Shown: piece by piece, positions 34,078-42,812 of the stretch
How positions within the stretch are numbered: position 1 is the first letter of the stretch
Layout of the letters: each line of letters opens with the position of its first letter
Assembly (NCBI GenBank): GCA_900313925.1
Contig: OMTF01000005.1
Coordinates: forward strand, 17,745 to 81,744
DNA: 64,000 nt
Direction of reading: 5' to 3'
From: an uncultured Eubacteriales bacterium
GTDB taxonomy: Bacteria; Bacillota; Clostridia; Oscillospirales; Oscillospiraceae
Notes under the pieces: model-generated
The model's database searches: none
Told to the model about the DNA's origin: nothing
The model's input: only the letters and a program-made list of their open reading frames with translations
Translations under genes and position numbers: made by a program

Positions 34078-34167
34078 TTTTTCCATTTGTCTATTATTCT
34101 TCTATAAAACATGCACAATCAGGAAATTCAAATATTGCACCCGCGCGGAATGGGATCGTTGCTTCTT

Positions 34168-35049
34168 TCAGCAGTTTCCACAGTACACCCAGTTCAGATA
34201 CTTCCGCGCTATAGAAACCAGTTTGTATATTTTTGAAACCGGCGTAGAAGGAATATCCAGCATCCGATAGTGCGGATAATAGCGGCTGATATGCAAGGGG
34301 ATTTCCGCTCCCCTTCCTTCATGGAGCCCAGCAATCCAAGATGCAAGCCTTCGCATTTCCTGTTCCGAATCGTTTTTTCCAGGAATAACCAATGTTGTTA
34401 TCTCTACATGGCATTCCTGCGATGCTGCATTGATAAATTCCTTCACCATTGGCAAATTTCCCATAAGTGTCCCGCTGTACCATGCCTCTGTAAACCCTTT
34501 AAGATCTATATTCATTGCATCGATATACGGGAGCACTTCTCTTAGAACTTGCAGCGTAAATGCTCCATTGGTGACAAGTACTGTTTTGAGCCCATGTTTT
34601 CTGCAAAGCTTTGCAGTGTCTCTAACATATTCATATCCAACTAGTGGTTCATTGTATGTAAATGCAATTCCAATATTACCCATTTGCACTAAATTTTTAG
34701 CTTTTACAACCGCTTCTTCAGGAGAAATAGACTTCTGCGGGATCGAGAATGTTCTATCAGATATTTTGATTTCTAAACCGCCGTTCTCAGAGTTCTTGGC
34801 ACGTGAAATTTCAAAATTTTGGCAGAATGGGCAAAACAGATTGCAGCCGTAGCTTCCTAATGAAAAAATTTGACTTCCTGGAAAGAATCTTTTAAATGGC
34901 TTTTTTTCAATTGAATCTACGGCTTCTGAAGTTATAATTCCGTAATTTTGCGCCTCAATTTTTCCATTTCTGCACACACGTGCCCCGCAAACACCTGTTT
35001 GTCCTTCCTGAAGTTTGCAGTTACGGAAGCAAGCATCGCAACTTGGCAT
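34168..35049 (-). CDS. amrS: AmmeMemoRadiSam system radical SAM enzyme (AmrS)
   Basis: A 293-residue radical SAM protein. N-terminal cysteines (SCDACFRNCKLQEGQTGVCGAR) precede the cluster motif CNLFCPFCQN (CxxxCxxC) near residue 70. FTYNEPLVGYEYV and VTNGAFT fit the activase-like subgroup, and the chain ends WVYCGNC. The 'AmmeMemoRadiSam' triad has no established reaction. Its genes co-occur across bacteria and archaea. The ATG at 35049 has AAGGA nine bases upstream and lies 15 bases after the Memo-AMMECR1 fusion, so the two form an operon. Confidence 0.92.
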   Translation of the reverse strand: MPSCDACFRNCKLQEGQTGVCGARVCRNGKIEAQNYGIITSEAVDSIEKKPFKRFFPGSQIFSLGSYGCNLFCPFCQNFEISRAKNSENGGLEIKISDRTFSIPQKSISPEEAVVKAKNLVQMGNIGIAFTYNEPLVGYEYVRDTAKLCRKHGLKTVLVTNGAFTLQVLREVLPYIDAMNIDLKGFTEAWYSGTLMGNLPMVKEFINAASQECHVEITTLVIPGKNDSEQEMRRLASWIAGLHEGRGAEIPLHISRYYPHYRMLDIPSTPVSKIYKLVSIARKYLNWVYCGNC

Positions 35050-35064
35050 ATTTTAGCATCCTTT

Positions 35065-36453
35065 TCAATAATGTCTTGTAACCTTAAACCGCTTCAAGGA
35101 AACATCCCAGTCTAATGAAGAAATTCCAGCTTTCTGCTTCGCAATTGATACCTGCTGTTCCGGTGTTTCAACCCCCTCTAAGTCCGGAAGCAAAACGCCT
35201 CTTTTACTACCTTTTGACACTATTACACCGTATATATTCGGATCGAGTTCCTCTAAAGTACTAATGGATTCTGCCGGTTCAAGGACATCTACGCTAATCT
35301 CCAGCATCCCAAGCTCTTCCATGCGAACCGGCGGAAATCGCGGATCACGAACAGCAGCACTTACGGCGTTGTTTATTATTTCGTCTGCAATGCAATCGGT
35401 AATAGGTTCTATGGTACCTATACACCCTCTCAATTCCCCGTTTTCATGAAGGGAAACGAAAACACCAAGTTTATTTTGCGTCAATTCCTTCGGAAGGTCG
35501 TCCGGTCGTTTTAAATATTCCCCGCAAAGCAGGTAATTAATAAGGGATTTTCGGGCAAGGTGTACATAGGTATCTTCCTTATGAATCCGTTCCATCAAAA
35601 TTTTTTCCTTCTTCGCGGTCCAGTCTTTTAGAAAATGGCGCTCCGGATCTTCCCCTGTAACAAGATACGTGCCTACTCCGTAGCCAACACCGGTTACATC
35701 CTGATGGCTCAGCAATTTTGGCTCTACCTTTTTTCCATCCAGAGCGCCTGCCATCATTACAAAGCTTCGATGCCCGCATTCGGCAGCTTTTTCGCAAAAA
35801 TCATCAGAGAAATCTAACAGCTCTCCGAAATTTGCATTTTCCATTATATTTACAATTCTGCGCTCATATTCCTGGCCCTCCTTACTTATGCCGTACGGGC
35901 CATTTTTTCTGAGTTTATGGGACAAATCCCCACTTGCAATATAAAATATCCGCTTATTCAGTTTTTCTGCTGCTTTTTGAATGCATTCTCCAACCCTATA
36001 ATGCATTGCCAATGGTAACCCAGAAAGTGATATCCGTACTACTTTAAATTGTGGAAACGCCTCCTGTACAAAACGAATCGGGATTATCGTGGCATGATCC
36101 AAATGTTTGTCTTTTTGTCCGTCCGCCCCCAGAGGGAGCTGCTGCTTTTGTGCTTCTTCCAAGATTGCAAGGACAAACTGTGTATCATAATCCACATGCG
36201 CTTTAACCTGTCGCGCACCGTAATATGCCATATCCCCATCTGCACCGGCTCCAGGTGAAATGGAAAAGTAATTCCTATACATAACGATATGAGGGCTCGA
36301 TATAACAATTGTTTCCGGTGCAAGTTTTTTTATAAACAACGCTGCTTCTCGATATGCTGCAGTTGTTTCTTCAATGCAGGCTTCCCGACCCAAGCCAATT
36401 TCCGGCAGAATCAGCGGTGGATGCGGAACAATGCAAGAACCGACGATAGGCAA
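35065..36453 (-). CDS. Memo-like (AmrB) / AMMECR1 (AmrA) fusion protein
   Basis: A 462-residue fusion. Residues 1-270 are Memo-like class III extradiol-dioxygenase fold (CIVPHPPLILPEIG, VISSPHIVMY, DHATIIPIRF, IASGDLSHKL, CGHRSFVMMAG). Residues 290-462 are AMMECR1, with GELRGCIGTIEP as its signature and DPRFPPVRMEEL. An ATG at 36462 directly abuts the AGGAG, whereas a TTG at 36453 lies nine bases from it and gives the usual MPIVGSCIVPHPP start, so the TTG is chosen. With the adjacent radical SAM gene this makes a complete AmmeMemoRadiSam set. The function is unknown. Confidence 0.92.
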   Translation of the reverse strand: MPIVGSCIVPHPPLILPEIGLGREACIEETTAAYREAALFIKKLAPETIVISSPHIVMYRNYFSISPGAGADGDMAYYGARQVKAHVDYDTQFVLAILEEAQKQQLPLGADGQKDKHLDHATIIPIRFVQEAFPQFKVVRISLSGLPLAMHYRVGECIQKAAEKLNKRIFYIASGDLSHKLRKNGPYGISKEGQEYERRIVNIMENANFGELLDFSDDFCEKAAECGHRSFVMMAGALDGKKVEPKLLSHQDVTGVGYGVGTYLVTGEDPERHFLKDWTAKKEKILMERIHKEDTYVHLARKSLINYLLCGEYLKRPDDLPKELTQNKLGVFVSLHENGELRGCIGTIEPITDCIADEIINNAVSAAVRDPRFPPVRMEELGMLEISVDVLEPAESISTLEELDPNIYGVIVSKGSKRGVLLPDLEGVETPEQQVSIAKQKAGISSLDWDVSLKRFKVTRHY

Positions 36454-36676
36454 GAAAATCATCTCCTAAAAATTACGCTAAACCTTATTTATCACGTTTT
36501 TCAAGTCTATTTTCCTGAATATTTTTCAATATGCAGCAAAATGTAGCCATTACCACATAATTAATCACACTACTATGATAAAAAATATACGGAACTTGAA
36601 GCATCGGAAACATTCTAGAGATTTATTGCGCGAGAATTGAAACTTAAATTGTAACTCAAGAAAGCATTGGAAAGAT

Positions 36677-36793
36677 ATGGACGGTGACTGCAGTATCTTC
36701 GTTTCGGCAGCCGGTATCTATATGGGAAAGGTGTTGACTGCTTTGTTTTTGGTTTTCGGAAATGCATCCGGAAAAATGGCTTGTGAAATGCTG
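36677..36793 (+). CDS. Possible small hydrophobic peptide, 38 residues
   Basis: ATG to TGA, with a hydrophobic middle (VSAAGIYMGKVLTALFLVFG) that could span a membrane. GGAAAG is only two bases before the ATG, so the start is poorly supported and the frame may be chance. Confidence 0.2.
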
Positions 36794-36859
36794 AGCCGTT
36801 AGTTACTCTATATTTTACTTGATACCAAACCTCTCTTTTTCACATTTCTCTTTCTTCAG

Positions 36860-36890
36860 AAGACCATACAGAAAATTTCTGTATGGTCTT
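36860..36890. terminator. Hairpin between rho and upstream spacer
   Basis: A 15-bp near-perfect palindrome, AAGACCATACAGAAA/TTTCTGTATGGTCTT, lies 38 bases after the rho stop. A better T-rich tail follows on the plus strand than on the minus strand. Confidence 0.6.
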
Positions 36891-36927
36891 TCTGCATTTT
36901 TCGCGATACTCTACAAATCAGCATCTT

Positions 36928-38640
36928 TTACATTTTCATCAGCATATTAATACACTGCTGATTATTCTCTGCACTGGAAAACATATTTATAATCTGATCC
37001 ACATACTCTTCTGCACGAAGTCCGTTGACAGCACGGTGAATTGCATTAAGAGCACGCTGCTCTTCCGGATTGAGTAAGAGATCATCACGTCGAGTTCCGG
37101 ATTTCTGGATATCAATCGCTGGAAAGATTCTCCTTTCCTGCAGTTTGCGATTCAATATCAGCTCCATATTTCCAGTTCCTTTGAATTCCTCATAAACTAC
37201 ATCATCCATTTTAGATCCCGTATCCACTAGTGCTGTAGCTAAAATTGTCAGGCTTCCCCCTTCACGCATATTCCGAGCAGCGCCAAAAAATTTCTTTGGC
37301 ATGTGCAGTGCCGCTGGATCAAGTCCGCCCGAAAGCGTTCGTCCAGAAGGAGGGACCAGAAGATTATAGGCACGTGTAAGCCTTGTAATACTGTCCAGCA
37401 GAATTACAACATCCTTTTTAAACTCAACGAGTCGCTTTGCCCTCTCTATTACCATCTCAGCGACACGCTGATGATGCTCCGGATGCTCATCGAAGGTGGA
37501 ATACAATACCTCGGCGTTATCCCCCCGAATACTATCCTGCATATCTGTAACTTCCTCGGGACGTTCATCAATGAGCAGTACAATCAAGTGAACTTCCGGA
37601 TAGTTATGGAGAAGAGATTTTGCGACTTCCTTCAATAGTGTAGTTTTTCCCGCCTTTGGGGGCGAAACTATCAAACCGCGCTGCCCCCTTCCAACGGGGC
37701 TTATCAAATCCATCAGTCTCATAGCCACAGAAGCCCCAGGCATTTCTAGGATATAGCGGCTGTTCGGAAAGATTGGCGTCATCGACTCAAATGTATTTCT
37801 CTTAACTGCTTCTTCCGGCGGCATACCGCATACGGAAGTTAGTAAATCTAATGCAGCGAGTTTCTCTGATGTAGACTTTTCCCGAGCCTTTCCATTCAGA
37901 TAATCTCCTGTTTTCAGTCGAAAACGGCGAATAATTCCTGGTGCTACATAGGTATCGTTATTTCCCGGAAGATAGTTCTCACTGCGGATGAATCCGTATC
38001 CGTCTTGCATAACCTCCAAGATTCCTGAAACCGTTGTCTGCGGAATAATAGTCGTAGATTTGCTCGGAGTCGGCATTGCTCCTTCAACCGCCTTACTCTC
38101 AGAAGCCGCTGGTTTTAATTCTTCTGTAGAAAGCCCTGCTGCCTTTACATGGATCGGTTTCTGCTGCGTTTTATTGCTTATTTCCGAATTTCGGCCTTTG
38201 CTCTGGCTCATACGATGAACTGGATAACTTTTGTTAGAATTTTTTACATTGAGTTTTCTGGCAGGGGTTGATTTGTCTATAGAAGCCGTTTTGGTCCCCA
38301 TACTGTGCGCACGATTACCATGTGAAGAAGACGAATTTTCCTTCTCATCATTTTTTCTGATCTCGTGCGGAACGGCAGCAGAATTTCTTTTTTTTGCAGT
38401 ATTTGTCTGCTTGTTTCCAACCTTTTTTTCTGGAACTGCGTGTTCTTTCTTTGGCGCACTTTTCTCCGGTATATCGTGGTCTTTGCCCTGGGAATGATCT
38501 AATGGAGCTTTTTGGGCGTCCAACTGCATTATCGCTTCAATAAGATCCGCTTTTTTCATCGAGGAAAAAGAATGAATCTTTCTTTCCCTTGCAAGCTCTC
38601 TAAGTTCTACAAGCTTCATGCTGTTATAATCTTGAGTCAT
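36928..38640 (-). CDS. rho: Transcription termination factor Rho
   Basis: A 570-residue hexameric RNA helicase/ATPase. Residues 1-45 are the Rho N-terminal helical domain. Residues 45-200 are a long, Ser/Lys/Asn-rich disordered insertion. From 205 the cold-shock RNA-binding domain reads [17 protein letters not shown]. The ATPase domain has Walker [32 protein letters not shown], and the R-loop and Q-loop region [22 protein letters not shown]. Length exceeds E. coli Rho (419) because of the insertion. The ATG at 38640 follows GGGGAG by eight bases. It is expressed from a promoter with a leader of about 250 bases. Confidence 0.97.
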   Translation of the reverse strand: MTQDYNSMKLVELRELARERKIHSFSSMKKADLIEAIMQLDAQKAPLDHSQGKDHDIPEKSAPKKEHAVPEKKVGNKQTNTAKKRNSAAVPHEIRKNDEKENSSSSHGNRAHSMGTKTASIDKSTPARKLNVKNSNKSYPVHRMSQSKGRNSEISNKTQQKPIHVKAAGLSTEELKPAASESKAVEGAMPTPSKSTTIIPQTTVSGILEVMQDGYGFIRSENYLPGNNDTYVAPGIIRRFRLKTGDYLNGKAREKSTSEKLAALDLLTSVCGMPPEEAVKRNTFESMTPIFPNSRYILEMPGASVAMRLMDLISPVGRGQRGLIVSPPKAGKTTLLKEVAKSLLHNYPEVHLIVLLIDERPEEVTDMQDSIRGDNAEVLYSTFDEHPEHHQRVAEMVIERAKRLVEFKKDVVILLDSITRLTRAYNLLVPPSGRTLSGGLDPAALHMPKKFFGAARNMREGGSLTILATALVDTGSKMDDVVYEEFKGTGNMELILNRKLQERRIFPAIDIQKSGTRRDDLLLNPEEQRALNAIHRAVNGLRAEEYVDQIINMFSSAENNQQCINMLMKM

Positions 38641-38899
38641 AAATCTGCTCCCCGCTTATTGCGTTCCATTTTTTATCCTCGTTTGGAATATTTCTGAATA
38701 AATATTCAGTTAAATCAGAAATTATTATAATGACAAAATAAAAGTGCTCTGAAAAAGTAAAGAATGTCTGTGAATACACGGCTAACGTGTATATTTTTCT
38801 ATAGTTTTCTGAGTTAATTGGTGGGATACCAGAAACTGCGTATGAAACACGCAGCTCATAGATAGCAGAATTTCTTTTCTGCTGAAAGCTTACAAATGA

Positions 38900-38928
38900 A
38901 TTCTATTAAAGAACTTAACCCTTGTCAA
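38900..38928 (-). promoter_or_regulatory. Promoter of rho
   Basis: On the minus strand, TTGACA (38928-38923), a 17-bp spacer, and TAGAAT (38905-38900). The -35 is perfect and the -10 matches five of six positions. Confidence 0.82.
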
Positions 38929-38966
38929 GATAATGCCAACGGAACACAAAATTTGTCACATTTTTA

Positions 38967-39006
38967 CAAAATTGCCTGAAAAAAGAATCCTCTCTGTTTC
39001 AGGCAA
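38967..39006 (-). terminator. Terminator of the YbaK-like gene
   Basis: A perfect TTGCCTGAAA/TTTCAGGCAA stem with a 15-nt loop is followed on the minus strand by TTTTG, about 50 bases after the stop. Confidence 0.75.
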
Positions 39007-39054
39007 TTGATAGCTTCTTCGAATCCTATGAGCTTTATGCAAACCTAGAAGCCC

Positions 39055-39534
39055 TTATTTTTCTTCCGGTTCTTTACATACATCAACCCAGCCCTCAGCG
39101 TTCGAAATCTTTTCCAATTCATCCACACTTAGTTTCACCGCACTGTGGTCGTTACCCGCTGCAGGATATACCGTATCAAATTTCTTCAAACTTACATCCA
39201 AATAGATCGGAATCCCATCTTTAATACCGAACGGGCAAACGCCTCCCGGTGCATGGCCGATCATTTCTTCAACCTGAGAAAAGGGGATAAGCTTAGCCTT
39301 TGTATGGAAAGTCTCCTTATATTTGTGGTTATCTATTTTCGCGTCACCTTCCGTAAGAATGAGAATTGGGTTGTTGTCCTTCAATAGAAGAGACATTGTT
39401 TTCGCAATTTCCGCAGGCTGACATCCGATCGCCGTCGCAGCCTCATCAACCGTAGCGCTGGAAGCATCAAATTCCAAAACACGCTCTCCAAATCCTACGC
39501 TTTCTAGATACTTTTTTGCTTTTTCTAAAGACAT
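39055..39534 (-). CDS. YbaK/ProX-family aminoacyl-tRNA deacylase
   Basis: A 159-residue protein of the YbaK/EbsC/ProX fold that hydrolyses mischarged tRNA (classically Cys-tRNA-Pro). It has EIAKTMSLLLKDNNPILILTEGDAKID, HAPGGVCPFGIKDGIPIYLDVSLKKFD, and YPAAGNDHSAVKLSVDEL, which includes the GxxS/H substrate pocket. AAAGGAAG precedes the ATG. It is monocistronic, with a terminator. The exact substrate is not decidable: the PFG-containing loop is shared by YbaK and ProX-like subgroups. Confidence 0.85.
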   Translation of the reverse strand: MSLEKAKKYLESVGFGERVLEFDASSATVDEAATAIGCQPAEIAKTMSLLLKDNNPILILTEGDAKIDNHKYKETFHTKAKLIPFSQVEEMIGHAPGGVCPFGIKDGIPIYLDVSLKKFDTVYPAAGNDHSAVKLSVDELEKISNAEGWVDVCKEPEEK

Positions 39535-39746
39535 GAAGATCTTCCTTTCCTCTATAGGATTAAATGCTATGTAACGCTTCCTCCTGCATTGTCGGCGGAA
39601 ATCCGTAAATATAAAGTGTATATATTCAAAAAGTGGGAATTCCAGTAGCCATCTGATTATTGGAATTACCCAGATGTATATTCGCTTTTCTAATCTGATA
39701 TTGTTGATATTACTACACCCATGCGAAAAGGTACAGTGCTACAGCT

Positions 39747-41132
39747 CTAATTTTTCTGCTCTTTTTCGGGGAGTAGCGCAAAGTCTTTCTTTCGAAGGTG
39801 ATAATAGAATCCTGTCATCGCAATACCCGTAATTATCCAGGAAATCGGATAGATAATAAGAAGCATCTCAAATGTGCTAAAAATCGGGAAAAGCAGATAC
39901 ACCCAAATCAAACGGATAACGCATGTACCTAAAATGGTAATAAGCGCCGGCAACATGGAATGCCCCATACCTCGAAGCGTTGATCCGCTGATTTCGTAAG
40001 TTGCAGAAATCGGCTGCGTTGAAATAACTATAACCATTCGAATCAATGCATAATGGATTACCTGAGGGTCCTGGGAAAACAGCTGAATACATGTCGTTCG
40101 CGTAAGAACAAGCGCGGCGTCAAATATCAAAATGGAAAGGAATCCGCACCAAAAGCATTCTCTGAATATTTTCTTGCATCGCTGCGCTTCTCCTGCAGCA
40201 TAGTTTTGACTTGTAAATGTTGTTGTCGCTTGATCAAACGCATTCAGAATAAAATATGAAAGAAATTCAAAATTTACCGCAGCAGAAGAACCCGCTACCG
40301 CGTAGTATCCAAACCCGTTCAGCGCAGACTGAATGCAGACATTGGAAATGGAAAATACAACGCCCTGCAGTCCAGCAGGGGCTCCGATATATATGATTCG
40401 GCTGCTGAGAGTACGGTCTAGGCACAGCTTTTTCCATTCGAAATGGAAAACTCCTTCTTCACGGGATAAAAACCATAAAATCAAAAAACAGCAGACAACA
40501 TTGGACATAACCGTTGCGATTGCCACGCCGCTAACGCTCATTTTATAATAAATTACAAGCAGAAGATTCAGTCCAACGTTTAAAATCCCTCCGAAAACAA
40601 GGCAGATTAACGGTCGGTGGCTGTCTCCTTTGCTCCGTAGTACCGCAGCCCCAAAATTATATAGCAGCATAAATGGCATTCCAGTAAAATATATTTTAAG
40701 ATACTTTACCGCCAAATCGATAATTTCCTTCGGCGTATTCATAAGCGTTAGCATGGGGCGTGCTACGAACTGTCCTACTATTAGAAGGAAAAAGCCGCTG
40801 ATAATCGCTATTGAAAAAGCGGAATGCATTGCCCGGGGAATTCTCTTTCCTTCGCCGCTTCCAATCAGAGACGCTAACACAACGTTTGCACCAGTAGAAA
40901 GTCCAAGGAAAAGATTAACCAGTAAGCCAATTACTGGCCCAACGCTGCCTACGGCCGCAAGAGCTTCACTGGTATCAAACCTTCCAAGAACTGCAACATC
41001 CGCGGCATTAAATAATTGCTGCAGAATTCCAGTAGCAAGAATCGGTAGTGCAAATAATACTATTTTCTTCAGCAAAGGACCATGCAGCATGTCGACTTCT
41101 CTGCTGCGTTTTTTTGCCTTTACCTCTTCCAT
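39747..41132 (-). CDS. MATE-family efflux transporter
   Basis: A 461-residue transporter with 12 membrane segments in two homologous halves, exporting drugs or metabolites with Na+ or H+. ALPILATGILQQLFNAADVAVLGRF, GLSTGANVVLASLIGSG and the second-half IGAPAGLQGVVFSISNVCIQS are typical of the DinF/NorM-like branch. The ATG at 41132 follows GGGAGAG by six to seven bases; a TTG at 41147 overlaps the site. A palindrome lies just upstream (41149-41170). Confidence 0.93.
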   Translation of the reverse strand: MEEVKAKKRSREVDMLHGPLLKKIVLFALPILATGILQQLFNAADVAVLGRFDTSEALAAVGSVGPVIGLLVNLFLGLSTGANVVLASLIGSGEGKRIPRAMHSAFSIAIISGFFLLIVGQFVARPMLTLMNTPKEIIDLAVKYLKIYFTGMPFMLLYNFGAAVLRSKGDSHRPLICLVFGGILNVGLNLLLVIYYKMSVSGVAIATVMSNVVCCFLILWFLSREEGVFHFEWKKLCLDRTLSSRIIYIGAPAGLQGVVFSISNVCIQSALNGFGYYAVAGSSAAVNFEFLSYFILNAFDQATTTFTSQNYAAGEAQRCKKIFRECFWCGFLSILIFDAALVLTRTTCIQLFSQDPQVIHYALIRMVIVISTQPISATYEISGSTLRGMGHSMLPALITILGTCVIRLIWVYLLFPIFSTFEMLLIIYPISWIITGIAMTGFYYHLRKKDFALLPEKEQKN

Positions 41133-41148
41133 TGTTCTCTCTCCCAAT

Positions 41149-41170
41149 ACATCATTTTGCGCAATGATGT
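41149..41170. promoter_or_regulatory. Palindrome at MATE start, possible operator
   Basis: ACATCATT and AATGATGT are perfect 8-bp inverted repeats six bases apart, 17-38 bases before the MATE start. The layout suits a MarR/TetR-like site or an mRNA hairpin. Confidence 0.4.
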
Positions 41171-41537
41171 TTCTATCGTATAAATTTGTACTTTATACAT
41201 TTAGGAACGCCGAAATTCATCCGAACCGCCAAACTTCATACCAAAAAACCCTATTGATATTATTATGGCAAAAGTAATTTTTTATTTAGAAGCTGAGCTA
41301 TTCTAATAAAGATATGAAATATTTGCAAGCATTTGCATCTATAGAGACTGCTTCAGTTTTTTAAAATTTTATCCGGAACTTATCTATGATCATTAACTCC
41401 GCTTTTTCGATACGATCTTCATTCCCCTAATGTATAAAAACGCATATTATTTCTATGGTGAACGAAACATGTGCTATATAATATGCTATGCATAGATTAA
41501 CGCCGTTAGTCGGAAAAAATGCGGATGGGCTACTGTC

Positions 41538-41577
41538 GAAATAGAAAAGCAAAAGTTCGGATTTCCGGTACTTTTGC
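41538..41577 (-). terminator. Terminator of the DUF362 gene
   Basis: Minus-strand hairpin from GCAAAAGT/ACTTTTGC with an inner CGG/CCG stem, followed by TTTTCTATTTC. Confidence 0.78.
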
Positions 41578-41649
41578 CTATTCATAATATTCTCTCTTGC
41601 ATGATCCACTGCTGTTTAGCTCTCTGTATTCCTTCTCATTCCCTTTCAC

Positions 41650-42546
41650 TCAATCGACAAGTATAAGTTCATAGGATCTTGTTCCCATTTCAAGTTTTTC
41701 CGCAGCTTCCAGAATGTGTGTACCGTGGCGGCTATTAACTCTTTCCAAAAAATGTTCTTGCCCTGGATCGTCTTTTGCCTCATAGATCCGATCCATGCAT
41801 GCCTGATCTACAGCGACTGGGTCGAGAGATGCCAATATACCTATATCTTGCATACAAGGAGCTTCTGCGTTTGTTACACAGTCGCAGTCCACCGAGAGGT
41901 TCTTCATTGTGTTGATGTAGGCAATTCGTCCGTTGAAATGATCTGCAACAGAGCTTGCAGCATCTGCCATTGCCTCAAGGAATCTGTCCTGTTCCGCATG
42001 TTTCTCCCAGCATTCTATGTTGCTTGTACTTCCTCCTCCGGAATGAATCCAGGCCTTTCCTTTTGACGAGGCGCATCCTATGGAAAGCTGTTTTAAAGCT
42101 CCACCGTAGCCTCCCATCGGGTGGCCTTTAAAATGGGATAAAACAAGCATGGAATTATAATTCAGCAGGTGTTTTCCAACATAGTTCTGTTTAAGGATTA
42201 TTCCGTTCGGAATCTTTAAGACGGCATCCGGTCCTTCCGCATCCATCAAATCCACAGTAAAATATTTTGTCCACTCATGTTTTTCAAGAAGGATTCTATG
42301 ATTTTCTGTATGGTCACGAACTCCCCCATAATAATCGCCATATGCTGTGTTGCACTCAACAACTGTCCCCTGCAGCTCATCAATGATCGGTTTAAAATAA
42401 GTCGGCCGTAGAAAGTTCTGATTGTTTATTTCCCCTGAATGCAGCTTAATCGCTACTTTGCCCGGAAGCTCTATTCCCAGCGCATGGTACATGTCTCGAA
42501 GCATTTCCGGACTAATTCTTTTTGTAAAATAAACCTTGGATTTCAC
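41650..42546 (-). CDS. DUF362-domain protein
   Basis: A 298-residue protein of DUF362, whose members often accompany Fe-S electron carriers. VAIKLHSGEINNQNFLRP, SHFKGHPMGGYGGALKQLSIGCASSKGK and the C-terminal DIGILASLDPVAVDQACMDRI are the family blocks. Cysteines in DCDCVTNAEAPCMQDIG could hold a metal or cluster. GGAGGGAAACTTA precedes a GTG at 42546 with seven-base spacing; the earlier TTG is part of that site. It is divergent from the large oxidoreductase gene. The reaction is unknown. Confidence 0.88.
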   Translation of the reverse strand: MKSKVYFTKRISPEMLRDMYHALGIELPGKVAIKLHSGEINNQNFLRPTYFKPIIDELQGTVVECNTAYGDYYGGVRDHTENHRILLEKHEWTKYFTVDLMDAEGPDAVLKIPNGIILKQNYVGKHLLNYNSMLVLSHFKGHPMGGYGGALKQLSIGCASSKGKAWIHSGGGSTSNIECWEKHAEQDRFLEAMADAASSVADHFNGRIAYINTMKNLSVDCDCVTNAEAPCMQDIGILASLDPVAVDQACMDRIYEAKDDPGQEHFLERVNSRHGTHILEAAEKLEMGTRSYELILVD

Positions 42547-42812
42547 TAAGTTTCCCTCCAATCCTAGTTAGCAGTTAGCCGCACTGGCAACCCCAATTTA
42601 TTATATTTTCCATTGCCCCTCTATGTAAAATAATATCGTATTAGTCAATAAAAAACTCCCAGATTGAGAAATAGGGCTAATTATGGAATTCCAATGTTCA
42701 AACAGGTTGCTCTTGAATATTTTATTCATTATAGTAAAATCTTCTAAGAAAGAGTAGACATTATTCTACTGATGTGTATACTATTCTGCTATTTTGTATG
42801 AGGGGGATAACT

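Larger units (their letters stand above)
36454..36927. other. Intergenic region between Memo fusion and rho
   Basis: Holds a possible 38-codon plus-strand frame (36677-36793) and the rho hairpin (36860-36890). Otherwise nothing is recognisable. Confidence 0.45.
38641..39054 (-). promoter_or_regulatory. Rho leader and surrounding spacer
   Basis: Contains the rho promoter (38900-38928) and a leader of about 250 nt with small hairpins (ATACACG/CCGTGTAT, CTGCGT/ACGCAG). Long leaders are common for autoregulated rho. The YbaK terminator occupies 38967-39006. Confidence 0.5.
41133..41649. other. Intergenic region upstream of MATE gene
   Basis: Contains the palindrome at 41149-41170 and the DUF362 terminator at 41538-41577. 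A 60-codon minus-strand frame at 41427-41609 overlaps that terminator and is discounted. Confidence 0.5.

Noticed and set aside
41427..41609. 60-codon minus-strand frame upstream of the MATE gene
   Set aside because: It runs across the DUF362 terminator hairpin and has no ribosome binding site.
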